Positions 1 to 7,464 of a stretch of DNA of 49,993 nucleotides are shown one piece after another. Source of the DNA: Klebsiella planticola ATCC 33531. GTDB lineage: Bacteria > Pseudomonadota > Gammaproteobacteria > Enterobacterales > Enterobacteriaceae. Numbering within the stretch: the stretch's first letter is position 1; every line of letters begins with the position of its first letter. Below the pieces are notes generated by a model, which did not search any database, was not told the origin of the DNA, and saw only the letters and a program-made list of their open reading frames with translations. The position numbers and the translations under genes were made by a program. The DNA is taken from positions 1 through 49,993 of the forward strand of contig NZ_JMPP01000015.1 in NCBI RefSeq assembly GCF_000735435.1. The letters run 5' to 3'.

Positions 1-213
1 CGAGCATCTGTTCCAGCCGTTGTGCGTGGCGATAGCGCCCGCAGCACCAGCGGTACCGGGCTGGGACTGGCGATTGTGCAGCGTATTATCGATAACCATA
101 ACGGTCGCCTGGAGATTGGCTCCAGCGAGCGGGGCGGGCTGTTAATTCGCGCCTGGCTGCCGGTTCCGGTTCAACGTGCGTTAATGCCGACGAAACAGAG
201 CAAAGAGAGTTAA
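1..213 (+). pseudogene. envZ: envZ 3' end, osmosensor histidine kinase, with a frameshift at about position 20
   Basis: This is the C-terminal part of the EnvZ sensor kinase, the inner-membrane partner of OmpR that controls porin genes. Frame 1 from about position 22 encodes the end of the ATPase domain, with the G2 box SGTGLGLAIVQRI and the tail RAWLPVPV, stopping at 211-213. The preceding residues of the family (HLFQP, before the F/VRGDSA stretch) are readable only in frame 2 at positions 2-19. The expected CCG TTT GTG is here CCG TT GTG, so one T is missing at 20-21. Read straight through, frame 2 runs into about 40 unrelated residues and stops at 143-145, losing the G2 box. The gene is also cut by the window edge, so its upstream integrity cannot be judged. 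Its position upstream of pckA matches E. coli. A sequencing error is a real alternative to a true lesion. Confidence 0.8.
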
Positions 214-260
214 GCGGCCGCTCGCGGCCGCCTGAATCGCGCGAGTCGGCGCGAGAGCAT

Positions 261-284
261 AAAAAAAGCCGGGCATTGCCCGGC
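261..284. terminator. Intrinsic terminator between envZ and pckA
   Basis: GCCGGGC at 268-274 pairs perfectly with GCCCGGC at 278-284 around a three-base loop. An A7 run at 261-267 supplies the U-tract for leftward pckA transcripts; the rightward side has only TTATTCTTT, so it may also end envZ messages. Confidence 0.85.
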
Positions 285-305
285 TTATTCTTTATGGATA
301 CACGG

Positions 306-1928
306 TTAGCGTTTCGGACCGGCAGCGACCAGCGCGGCGCCCGCTGGCGTATCGGTGTACTTCTCGAAGTTCTCTACGAACAGCTTCGCCAGCTGCTCGG
401 CCTTCTCCTGCCACTGCTCTGGCGAACCGTAGGTGTTGCGCGGGTCGAGGATGTGCGTATCGACACCTGGCAGCGAGATTGGGATCTGCAAATCGAACAT
501 CGGCAGCGTGAAGGTTTCCGCATCGTCCAGCGACCCGTCAAGAATGGCGTCGATAATGGCGCGAGTATCTTTAATCGAGATACGTTTGCCGGTGCCATTC
601 CAGCCGGTGTTGACCAGATAAGCCTGCGCGCCGGACGCCTGCATGCGCTTCACCAGGACTTCCGCATACTGCGTCGGGTGCAGCGACAAAAACGCGGCGC
701 CGAAGCAGGCGGAGAAGGTTGGCGTCGGCTCGGTGACGCCACGCTCGGTACCGGCCAGTTTAGCGGTAAAGCCAGAGAGGAAGTGATACTGGGTCTGATC
801 TGCCGTCAGGCGCGATACCGGCGGCAGTACGCCGAATGCATCCGCGGTCAGGAAGATAACTTTGGTGGCATGGCCCGCTTTCGAGATCGGCTTAACGATG
901 TTCTCGATATGATCGATCGGGTAGGAGACACGGGTGTTCTCGGTTTTCGAACCATCGTCGAAATCAATCGTGCCGTCCGCGCGAACCACCACGTTTTCCA
1001 GCAGCGCATCACGACGAATCGCGTGATAGATATCTGGCTCTGCGGCTTCGGAGAGTTTAATGGTCTTGGCATAGCAGCCGCCTTCGAAGTTGAAGACGCC
1101 ATCGTCATCCCAGCCGTGCTCGTCATCGCCGATCAGGCGGCGTTTCGGATCGGTGGAAAGGGTGGTTTTGCCGGTGCCGGAGAGGCCAAAGAAGACCGCC
1201 ACGTCGCCTTTCTCGCCGACGTTAGCGGAACAGTGCATCGACGCGATACCCTGCAGCGGCAGCAGGTAGTTCATGATAGAGAACATCCCTTTCTTCATTT
1301 CGCCGCCGTACCAGGTCCCGCCGATCAGCTGGATCCGCTCCGTCAGGTTGAAGGCAACGAAGTTTTCAGAGTTGAGTCCCTGCTCCTTCCACTGCGGGTT
1401 GGTGCATTTGGCGCCGTTCATCACGATGAAATCCGGCTTAAAGTTGGCCAGTTCTTCATCGCCTGGGCGAATAAACATGTTCTTGACGAAGTGTGCCTGC
1501 CAGGCCACTTCGGTAATGAAGCGTACGCTCAGACGTGTGTCGGCATTGGCGCCGCAGAACGCATCAACGATGAACAGACGCTTGCCGGAAAGCTGATGAG
1601 TGACCAGATCTTTCAGGTGCTGCCAGGTTTCCTGAGAGAGCGGTTTGTTGTCGTTTTTACCGTTGCCTTTATCAGACCACCACACGGTATCGCGAGTTGT
1701 ATCGTCACGAACGATATATTTATCTTTCGGCGAGCGACCGGTAAAAATACCGGTATCGACGGCGATCGCTCCCAGATTGGTTAGTACGCCGCGCTCATAC
1801 CCTTCCAGAGTGGGATCGAGTTCTTCTTGATACAACGTATCGTAACTAGGGTTGTGGACGATATCCTGGACGTCATTGATACCATAAGCCTTGAGATCCT
1901 GCGGGGTTAAACCATTATTAACGCGCAT
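306..1928 (-). CDS. pckA: Phosphoenolpyruvate carboxykinase (ATP)
   Basis: Cytosolic enzyme that decarboxylates and phosphorylates oxaloacetate to PEP using ATP, the first committed step of gluconeogenesis from C4 acids. The 540 residues equal the E. coli enzyme length. The kinase-type P-loop [11 protein letters not shown] lies near residues 248-258, and the PEPCK-specific stretches IDAFCGAN and [15 protein letters not shown] are present. The start [12 protein letters not shown] is the family start. It is transcribed leftward on its own towards the hairpin at 268-284. A CRP-like site about 235 bp upstream (2155-2170) fits the known catabolite control of pckA, but that link is inferred. No abnormality was seen. 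Confidence 0.97.
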   Translation of the reverse strand: MRVNNGLTPQDLKAYGINDVQDIVHNPSYDTLYQEELDPTLEGYERGVLTNLGAIAVDTGIFTGRSPKDKYIVRDDTTRDTVWWSDKGNGKNDNKPLSQETWQHLKDLVTHQLSGKRLFIVDAFCGANADTRLSVRFITEVAWQAHFVKNMFIRPGDEELANFKPDFIVMNGAKCTNPQWKEQGLNSENFVAFNLTERIQLIGGTWYGGEMKKGMFSIMNYLLPLQGIASMHCSANVGEKGDVAVFFGLSGTGKTTLSTDPKRRLIGDDEHGWDDDGVFNFEGGCYAKTIKLSEAAEPDIYHAIRRDALLENVVVRADGTIDFDDGSKTENTRVSYPIDHIENIVKPISKAGHATKVIFLTADAFGVLPPVSRLTADQTQYHFLSGFTAKLAGTERGVTEPTPTFSACFGAAFLSLHPTQYAEVLVKRMQASGAQAYLVNTGWNGTGKRISIKDTRAIIDAILDGSLDDAETFTLPMFDLQIPISLPGVDTHILDPRNTYGSPEQWQEKAEQLAKLFVENFEKYTDTPAGAALVAAGPKR

Positions 1929-2154
1929 GTCACTGCTCCTTAGCCAATAATATATACTGCTTTAAATTGTAGGGGTTCTTTCGGGGTATAGACCGCGACC
2001 AGGCTCATAGATTTACGTATCTCGACAAACGCCTTACTTACGAAAAACACGGTGACTCCTGTCACGAAACATGCGTGATTATCTCAGGAAATTGGCCGTT
2101 GGTGGGGATAGATGTTTCTTATTGGTTAAAAAGTAATTAAAAAAACTGCTGAAT

Positions 2155-2170
2155 TGTGAATGTAATCGCT
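2155..2170. promoter_or_regulatory. Candidate CRP site upstream of pckA
   Basis: TGTGA, six bases, then TCGCT matches the CRP consensus TGTGA-N6-TCACA at 8 of 10 core positions. pckA is a catabolite-repressed gene in enterics. The distance to the start codon is long, so assignment to this promoter is uncertain. Confidence 0.45.
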
Positions 2171-2243
2171 TTCTTGAAAGAAAATTACGTAACTCTTTCA
2201 GTGAAAATCGATTCATCACGCGAGGAAATGTTTGACAACAGGC

Positions 2244-2270
2244 GCGGCGGAGGCTGAAAACCTCCGCCGC
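2244..2270 (-). terminator. GC-rich hairpin after hslO, probable terminator
   Basis: GCGGCGGAGG (2244-2253) and CCTCCGCCGC (2261-2270) form a perfect 10-bp stem with a 7-base loop, starting 21 bases past the hslO stop. There is no clean U-tract on the leftward side, so termination efficiency is uncertain. Confidence 0.55.
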
Positions 2271-2291
2271 GAGCTCTGGCGGACAGGATTA

Positions 2292-3170
2292 TCAGTGAAC
2301 CTGCGGGTCAGCCGGAGAGGCATTATTGCGAATCTCGGCGATATCCATGGCGTTGAAGAGATAATGATTGCCGCAGTAATCGCAGTGCATATCAATTTCC
2401 CCTTCGTCTGCGAGAATGCTGTCGATCTCTTCATCCGGCAGCGTTTTCAGCGCCCCGGCGCAGCGTTCGCGGGAACAGGTACATTTAAATTCCACATTCT
2501 GCGGATCGTACACGGTCACTTCTTCTTCGTGATACAGACGCCACAGGACGTCAGTGGCAGAGAGGGTGAACAGCTCCTCGGCTTTGATGGTCTCAGTGAG
2601 CGTAGCCAGATGTTCGAAATCATTGGCCTGGGTCTCTTGTGCCGGCATGACCTGAAGCAGCATGCCGCCCGCCATCGGTTTCCCTTCATGTTCGCCGGTG
2701 CGAATGATAAGGCGCGTCGGCAACTGTTCTGAGCGCTGGAAATAATCTTCCAGGCAAGCCGCCAGGGTGTCGCCTTCCAGACCGACCACGCCCTGATAGC
2801 GCTCACCTTCATCCGGTGAAATGGTGATGACCAGGTACCCGTTACCGACCAGCGTTTTCAGGTCCGCATCTTCCGGAATATCGCCCTGAGTCCGCGCTAC
2901 GCCGCGCAGCTGCTGCTGATTCGTCCCGTTGATAACCGCCAGAGACAGAGGACCATCGCCCTGCAGCTGCACGGTGATATCGCCGGCAAACTTCAGCGTG
3001 GCGGTCAGCAGGCTGGTGGCGACGAGCAGCTCTGCCAGCACGGTTTTGACCGGCTGCGGGTAGCTGTGGTTCGCCAGAATCTGTTCCAGGGTTTCCGAGA
3101 CGGTAACCAGTTCACCGCGTACGGCATAGTTTTCAAACAGATAACGATGTAATTGATCGTGTTGAGTCAT
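2292..3170 (-). CDS. hslO: Hsp33 redox-regulated holdase chaperone
   Basis: Cytoplasmic chaperone that is inactive while its four cysteines hold zinc and becomes a holdase when oxidation releases the metal and unfolds the C-terminal switch. At 292 aa it equals the E. coli length. The zinc-binding set is visible near the C-terminus as CTCSRERC (CxC) followed about 30 residues later by CDYC (CxxC). I place the start at [14 protein letters not shown] (3170) rather than the in-frame ATG seven codons upstream, because this is where the family begins. It lies 46 bp downstream of hslR on the same strand, probably one heat-shock unit. Confidence 0.96.
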   Translation of the reverse strand: MTQHDQLHRYLFENYAVRGELVTVSETLEQILANHSYPQPVKTVLAELLVATSLLTATLKFAGDITVQLQGDGPLSLAVINGTNQQQLRGVARTQGDIPEDADLKTLVGNGYLVITISPDEGERYQGVVGLEGDTLAACLEDYFQRSEQLPTRLIIRTGEHEGKPMAGGMLLQVMPAQETQANDFEHLATLTETIKAEELFTLSATDVLWRLYHEEEVTVYDPQNVEFKCTCSRERCAGALKTLPDEEIDSILADEGEIDMHCDYCGNHYLFNAMDIAEIRNNASPADPQVH

Positions 3171-3216
3171 AATGGTCTCTCTTGCTGGCAACAGCGGTGC
3201 CTACAGGTATAGGCGG

Positions 3217-3618
3217 TTACTCACTGTCGCCGTGTTTAAATCTCATCAGGTCGCGGCGTTCTTTCTTGTCCGGACGTCTGTCGGGATGCGGCATGGTCAG
3301 CGCGTTCATTTTGCGCGCCAGCGCCATTTTCTCGCGTTTCTCGATGCTCTCTGCCGTCTCTTCATACAACGCGACGGCTTCACTGGCAGGTCGGCGCTGT
3401 TCCGTTATCCCTTTGACCAGCAGGGTACGTTCGTCGTTGCCCTGGCGTAGCGTCAGGGTGGCGCCCTGTTCAACGACTTTACCCGGCTTGCTGCGTTGGC
3501 CGTTGTAATGCACCTTGCCGCCTTCAATCATCTCGCGCGCCAGCGCACGGGTTTTATAAATGCGGGCTGCCCAAAGCCATTTGTCCAGCCTGACGGCTTC
3601 GACGGGCTTCTCTTTCAT
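3217..3618 (-). CDS. hslR: Hsp15, ribosome-associated S4-domain heat-shock protein
   Basis: A 133-aa RNA-binding protein that recognises stalled 50S subunits carrying peptidyl-tRNA and helps return them to translation. An S4 RNA-binding fold spans roughly residues 9-70, starting VRLDKWLWAARIYKTRALA, followed by a basic C-terminus with KKERRDLMRFKHGD. Its start codon overlaps the yrfG stop (4-base overlap, 3615-3618), so the two are translationally coupled. Length and sequence agree with E. coli HslR. Confidence 0.95.
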   Translation of the reverse strand: MKEKPVEAVRLDKWLWAARIYKTRALAREMIEGGKVHYNGQRSKPGKVVEQGATLTLRQGNDERTLLVKGITEQRRPASEAVALYEETAESIEKREKMALARKMNALTMPHPDRRPDKKERRDLMRFKHGDSE

Positions 3619-4298
3619 GGCCTCTCCTTTAGGGTCAGCGAAGGGATCAGGCGCCGGTAGTCGTTCAGTCCCGGATGGCGGGCATAGCTTTTTTCCGCCA
3701 GTCCGGAATCCGGATTCGTGACGCCCAGGCAGTAACGAATACCAAACTGAGCCGCGGCATCGAGAATCGCCTCGCTATCGTCAACAAAGAGCGTTTTGCG
3801 CGCATCGAAGCCGGTTTCTTCCGCTACCGCACGCCACAGACGCTGATCTTCTTTCGGATAACCAAATGTGTGGGTAGAAAGCAATAAATCAAGGTGTGCG
3901 TCGAGACCGGTATGTTCAAGCTTTACCGCCAGATTGTGCGGATGGGCGTTGGTCAGCAGGATGCGCCGCTTGCCGCTGGCCTTGAGGGCATCAAGGAACG
4001 GGACGGTATCTTCACGCAGCGCCGCTCGCGGCCCCTGCTCGCTGGTCATCGCACGAATATCCAAATTCAGGCGCTCGCTCCAGTAGTCCAGACAGTACCA
4101 GTTTAGCGTATGCTGCACCGCGTGATACTCCTGGTGCATCGCCTCTTTGGCCTCCTGCAGGTTGAGGCCACGTGCCGCCCCCCAGGTTTCCGGCACCAGC
4201 TTTTGCCAGAAATAGTTGTCGAAGGCGAGGTCGAGCAGCGTGCCATCCATATCCAGCAGAACGGTATCAACCTCCTGCCAGGCGATATCAAAATGCAT
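3615..4298 (-). CDS. yrfG: GMP/IMP nucleotidase of the HAD superfamily
   Basis: Cytosolic HAD phosphatase; the E. coli homologue dephosphorylates purine 5'-nucleotides, mainly GMP and IMP. HAD motif I is DMDGTLLD near residues 16-23, motif II is LLTNAHPHN, and the motif III/IV region ends in TLFVDDSEAILDAA. The 227 aa slightly exceed the 222 aa of E. coli, through a few extra residues at the C-terminal end. It is the first gene of the yrfG-hslR-hslO group here and overlaps hslR by four bases. The next upstream gene, igaA, is 59 bp away on the same strand. Confidence 0.93.
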   Translation of the reverse strand: MHFDIAWQEVDTVLLDMDGTLLDLAFDNYFWQKLVPETWGAARGLNLQEAKEAMHQEYHAVQHTLNWYCLDYWSERLNLDIRAMTSEQGPRAALREDTVPFLDALKASGKRRILLTNAHPHNLAVKLEHTGLDAHLDLLLSTHTFGYPKEDQRLWRAVAEETGFDARKTLFVDDSEAILDAAAQFGIRYCLGVTNPDSGLAEKSYARHPGLNDYRRLIPSLTLKERP

Positions 4299-4357
4299 GG
4301 TGAGTCTCCAGCGAGGGGAAATGCGCGACAGGGTATCACACCCCGCCGCGCAGGGAA

Positions 4358-6493
4358 TTACTCTTGATGTTCCGGCGAGGGGATGAGTACCGGATTCAGA
4401 CAGCTTTCATAGTATTTCTGAATATCTTCCATTCGCTGGCGATGACGCTGGTAGCGACGAATCGTCAGGATCCCGTGCCACGACAAGCAGCCCAGCATGG
4501 TCAGCAGAAGCAGCGTCGTCCCCAGATAGCGCCACAGACCTGAACGGTCCGGAATGCGATGCAGGTTGATGTGCTGCGTGCCATTGGCATCGGTATAGAG
4601 ATTGGTAACAATCCCCTCGGCGTGGAATGGCGTATGCATCAGCATTCTGGCCAGCCGCTGCAGTTCGCCCCACTGTTCATGCGCCGGATAGTCATACAAG
4701 CTGGTGGTCGGCCACGGCTGATTTACCAGATCGCTGCCTTCGTCACTGACAATCAGGAAACCGCCGGGAGCCGGACTGTTAAGGGCCTGCGCTGCGCGTG
4801 AGGTCTCACGAATGACAAACGGTGCCGTTGAGGTGGTCACCAGATTTTCCAGCGACTCGGCGCTTACCGGGCGCAGCAGAACGTTGACGCCATCCAGCTT
4901 GCCCGAGTTGGCGCGTTTGGTCAGCGCTTCCCAGTTACGCGTATTGCCCAGGTTAACCAGCGCGTTTTTCAAACGGGTGCAGTCATCTTTTGCCGCGCAC
5001 AGGTTGTTGGTTTTAATGACGATATCGCCAAAATCATCCAGCAGCACCATCCCTGATTTCTGAATCGCCGAGCGTAGCGCGGGGCTGACGTGCGAATCAT
5101 CGTCCGGATCGGGATGTAGCTGGCGCTGCACGGATTGCATCAGCGCCGTGGCTTTGCTGACGACGTCGGACTCCGGGAGCGGTAGGGGAGGCGCGCCATT
5201 CCAGATGATCTGCGAGCAATCAAACGGCATAAACGGCGAGTTCTCTTTCGCCGTCCAGGTATCCGGCGAGTGGATATTGCAGGTTCCGGTACCTTTCAAT
5301 CGCAGCGTATCGCCAAGACGAACCTGCGACTTCTCCAGTTGGGCGACGGTGGTCGCTTCAATGGTTTGCGCCCCTTTCAGCCACGAAAGCGTAAACTTAA
5401 ACGGCATATTCAACGGTACGCTGGCCCACAGCATCACCACCACCAGCAGTGCGCCGGTGGCGATAATGGCGCTACGCAGCCAGTACTGAAGCGGGAAGTG
5501 TTTCACTTCATCGTGCAACGACAGGAAGCGGCCCTGGCGCACGACGTGACGGCTGAGATAGATATCGATATCCGTCTGCTGGCCGAGATCCTGGGCAATC
5601 CAGGGCTGCCAGTGGCGCGGATAGATCAGATCGATAATCCCCAGGGAGATATTATTGATATGCTCCTGGTCATTTTCGCCAAACAGACCCCAGCGTTTGG
5701 GCATCCCGCGCAGGCAGTGGATCTCCCGGAGCGCCGTTTTACGCGGCGGCGCGTAGATCCCCCACAGGCCCGCAGCCAGTAACAGCAGCCCGCCGAGCAT
5801 TAGCCACGGGGTAAACACGTAGGGGCTTATCAGGCTGAAGTAAAACAGCAGGAACGAGGTGACGATAAAGATCGCTTCACGCAGCCCATCCGGCCGACTC
5901 AGCGCGTATTCCTCAGCCGTTTCCTGGCGAATACTTAACAGCTCGATCTGCTCGCTCTCTTCCCCGCGGATTGACGCCTGGGTTGACGACGCCCGTTCAA
6001 GGGCGTAACCGCGGCTCTCCTGCGGGTAGTCGCTGAGCGCGTGGCCATTGAGCGCAATGACCAGCGGCAGGCTGTCGGTGGGTATCAGCTCAACGCTATT
6101 TTCGTCATTGATATACTGCTCCCAGAAGGGCGGCAGATGCACCTCCACCGAGTCGAGGAAGTAGCGCCATTTGTTCGGGTCATCGGTGGTAATGCCATAG
6201 CGCGTAATGGCGCGGGTCACCGTGAAGACGGTATCGCTCTGTTGAGTGAGAGACAGTGCGGCAGGGGCAACGCTTGCCCCCGATGCCGGCATCTGTCGGG
6301 CGTGGTTGAGACCTTCAAGGTACTTTTCCACCGCGCGGCGTTCTTGCTCAGAAAGCTTGCGGGTGACGGCATCGCTAAAGGCATGCAGGAGGGGGAGGCG
6401 GCGACGTCTGGCATGCGATCGATACCACCACCCGATAAGCAATGCGCAGATTAGCAGAGCTGTGAAAGAAATCAGAAAGGTGCCCATGCCCAT
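4358..6493 (-). CDS. igaA: IgaA, inner-membrane attenuator of the Rcs phosphorelay
   Basis: IgaA holds the Rcs envelope-stress phosphorelay off by contacting RcsD, and the outer-membrane lipoprotein RcsF relieves this; it is essential in Salmonella unless rcs is inactivated. The 711 residues match the family length. Hydrophobic segments lie at about residues 5-24, two between 204 and 252, one near 338-358 and one near 655-680, giving cytoplasmic domains and a large periplasmic region after residue 358. The periplasmic part has the cysteine pairs expected of the family (CNIH, FDCSQ, CAAKDDC). It is divergent from nudE across a 323-bp gap and is intact. Confidence 0.94.
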   Translation of the reverse strand: MGMGTFLISFTALLICALLIGWWYRSHARRRRLPLLHAFSDAVTRKLSEQERRAVEKYLEGLNHARQMPASGASVAPAALSLTQQSDTVFTVTRAITRYGITTDDPNKWRYFLDSVEVHLPPFWEQYINDENSVELIPTDSLPLVIALNGHALSDYPQESRGYALERASSTQASIRGEESEQIELLSIRQETAEEYALSRPDGLREAIFIVTSFLLFYFSLISPYVFTPWLMLGGLLLLAAGLWGIYAPPRKTALREIHCLRGMPKRWGLFGENDQEHINNISLGIIDLIYPRHWQPWIAQDLGQQTDIDIYLSRHVVRQGRFLSLHDEVKHFPLQYWLRSAIIATGALLVVVMLWASVPLNMPFKFTLSWLKGAQTIEATTVAQLEKSQVRLGDTLRLKGTGTCNIHSPDTWTAKENSPFMPFDCSQIIWNGAPPLPLPESDVVSKATALMQSVQRQLHPDPDDDSHVSPALRSAIQKSGMVLLDDFGDIVIKTNNLCAAKDDCTRLKNALVNLGNTRNWEALTKRANSGKLDGVNVLLRPVSAESLENLVTTSTAPFVIRETSRAAQALNSPAPGGFLIVSDEGSDLVNQPWPTTSLYDYPAHEQWGELQRLARMLMHTPFHAEGIVTNLYTDANGTQHINLHRIPDRSGLWRYLGTTLLLLTMLGCLSWHGILTIRRYQRHRQRMEDIQKYYESCLNPVLIPSPEHQE

Positions 6494-6816
6494 CCCATCG
6501 TAGTTATTCTTTTCTTACAGGTGTCTTTAGTTGCTTAACACTTTGCGTGAACCTGCAGTGTGCTCTCGGCAGATAGCGTATGTATACGGGAAAATTTATT
6601 GTGCGATACAGCAGCATACAAGCTTATCAAAATCGTTAAAATCCAGGAATCAGTAAATTCTCAAAAACATTTCAACCTATTGACTTTTTTATCTTTCTGA
6701 TTCTCGTGTTTTGGGCGTGCAAGTTGCAACTATGTAAATAAGTGGCGAATTGAATTGCCGAAACCGTGCTGCGTATCGCACAATGACTTCTGGAATCACA
6801 GCATAGATCGATAACA
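6494..6816. other. Divergent igaA-nudE intergenic region (323 bp)
   Basis: It carries the leftward igaA and rightward nudE promoters. A good TTGACT at 6680-6685 has no convincing -10 partner 16-18 bases away, so I do not name promoter boxes. The sequence is AT-rich and holds no credible ORF, repeat or RNA gene. Confidence 0.55.
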
Positions 6817-7377
6817 ATGAGCAAATCATTACAAAAACCCACCATTCTCAATGTTGAAACAGTAGCGCGTTCGCGTCTTTTTAACGTTGAAAGCGTGGAC
6901 CTGGAATTCAGCAACGGCGTGCGTCGCGTTTATGAACGCATGCGCCCTTCGACGCGTGAAGCCGTGATGATTGTACCGATTGTCGATGACCATCTCATTC
7001 TGATTCGTGAATATGCCGTTGGCACCGAATCTTATGAGCTTGGGTTTTCTAAAGGGCTGATTGATCCGGGCGAAACCGTTATGGAAGCCGCGAACCGTGA
7101 GCTGAAAGAAGAGGTCGGTTTCGGCGCGAATAAGCTGACGTTCCTGAAAAAACTGAGCATGGCACCGTCCTATTTCTCCAGCAAGATGAATATCCTGGTG
7201 GCTGAAGATCTGTACCCGGAATCGCTGCCTGGCGATGAGCCGGAACCCTTACCGCAGGTACGCTGGCCGCTGTCGCAGCTGATGACGCTGTTGGATGATG
7301 AAGATTTTAATGAAGCGCGCAACGTCAGCGCCCTGTTTTTGGTCCGCGAGTGGCTGCGGGCTCAGGGACGCTTGTAG
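6817..7377 (+). CDS. nudE: ADP-compounds hydrolase NudE (Nudix)
   Basis: Cytosolic Nudix hydrolase acting on ADP-ribose, Ap3A, NADH and related ADP derivatives. The full Nudix box is at residues 80-102: G80, five residues, E86, seven residues, R94-E95-L96, then E98-E99 and G101-F102. The 186 aa equal the E. coli protein. It is a single gene, divergent from igaA and ending at the shared hairpin before mrcA. Confidence 0.96.
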   Translation: MSKSLQKPTILNVETVARSRLFNVESVDLEFSNGVRRVYERMRPSTREAVMIVPIVDDHLILIREYAVGTESYELGFSKGLIDPGETVMEAANRELKEEVGFGANKLTFLKKLSMAPSYFSSKMNILVAEDLYPESLPGDEPEPLPQVRWPLSQLMTLLDDEDFNEARNVSALFLVREWLRAQGRL

Positions 7378-7436
7378 ACTGCCCGACGCCTTGCCAGACA
7401 TCTGGCCTGCAACCATGGCCTGCAAACAGAAGCAGA

Positions 7437-7463
7437 AAAAAAGCGCCCGCAGGCGCTTTTTTT
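7437..7463. terminator. Bidirectional terminator between nudE and mrcA
   Basis: AAGCGCC (7441-7447) pairs with GGCGCTT (7452-7458) around CGCA. The hairpin is flanked by an A-run on the left and a T-run on the right, so it can stop both the rightward nudE and leftward mrcA transcripts. The mrcA stop codon is only a few bases away. Confidence 0.88.
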
Positions 7464-7464
7464 A

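Larger units (their letters stand above)
1929..2291. other. pckA upstream region (363 bp without a gene)
   Basis: No credible ORF is present. The left part must hold the leftward pckA promoter and leader; a TAAGGAG-type ribosome-binding site lies just upstream of the pckA ATG. The right part holds a CRP-like site (2155-2170) and the hslO terminator hairpin (2244-2270). Most of the middle is AT-rich with no further motif I can support. Confidence 0.6.

Noticed and set aside
276-1784. Long open frame antisense to pckA (502 codons)
   Set aside because: It mirrors pckA codon bias on the other strand, has no ribosome-binding site or family likeness, and pckA is certain.
6680-6702. Rightward nudE promoter based on TTGACT
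   Set aside because: No acceptable -10 hexamer lies at 16-18 bp spacing.
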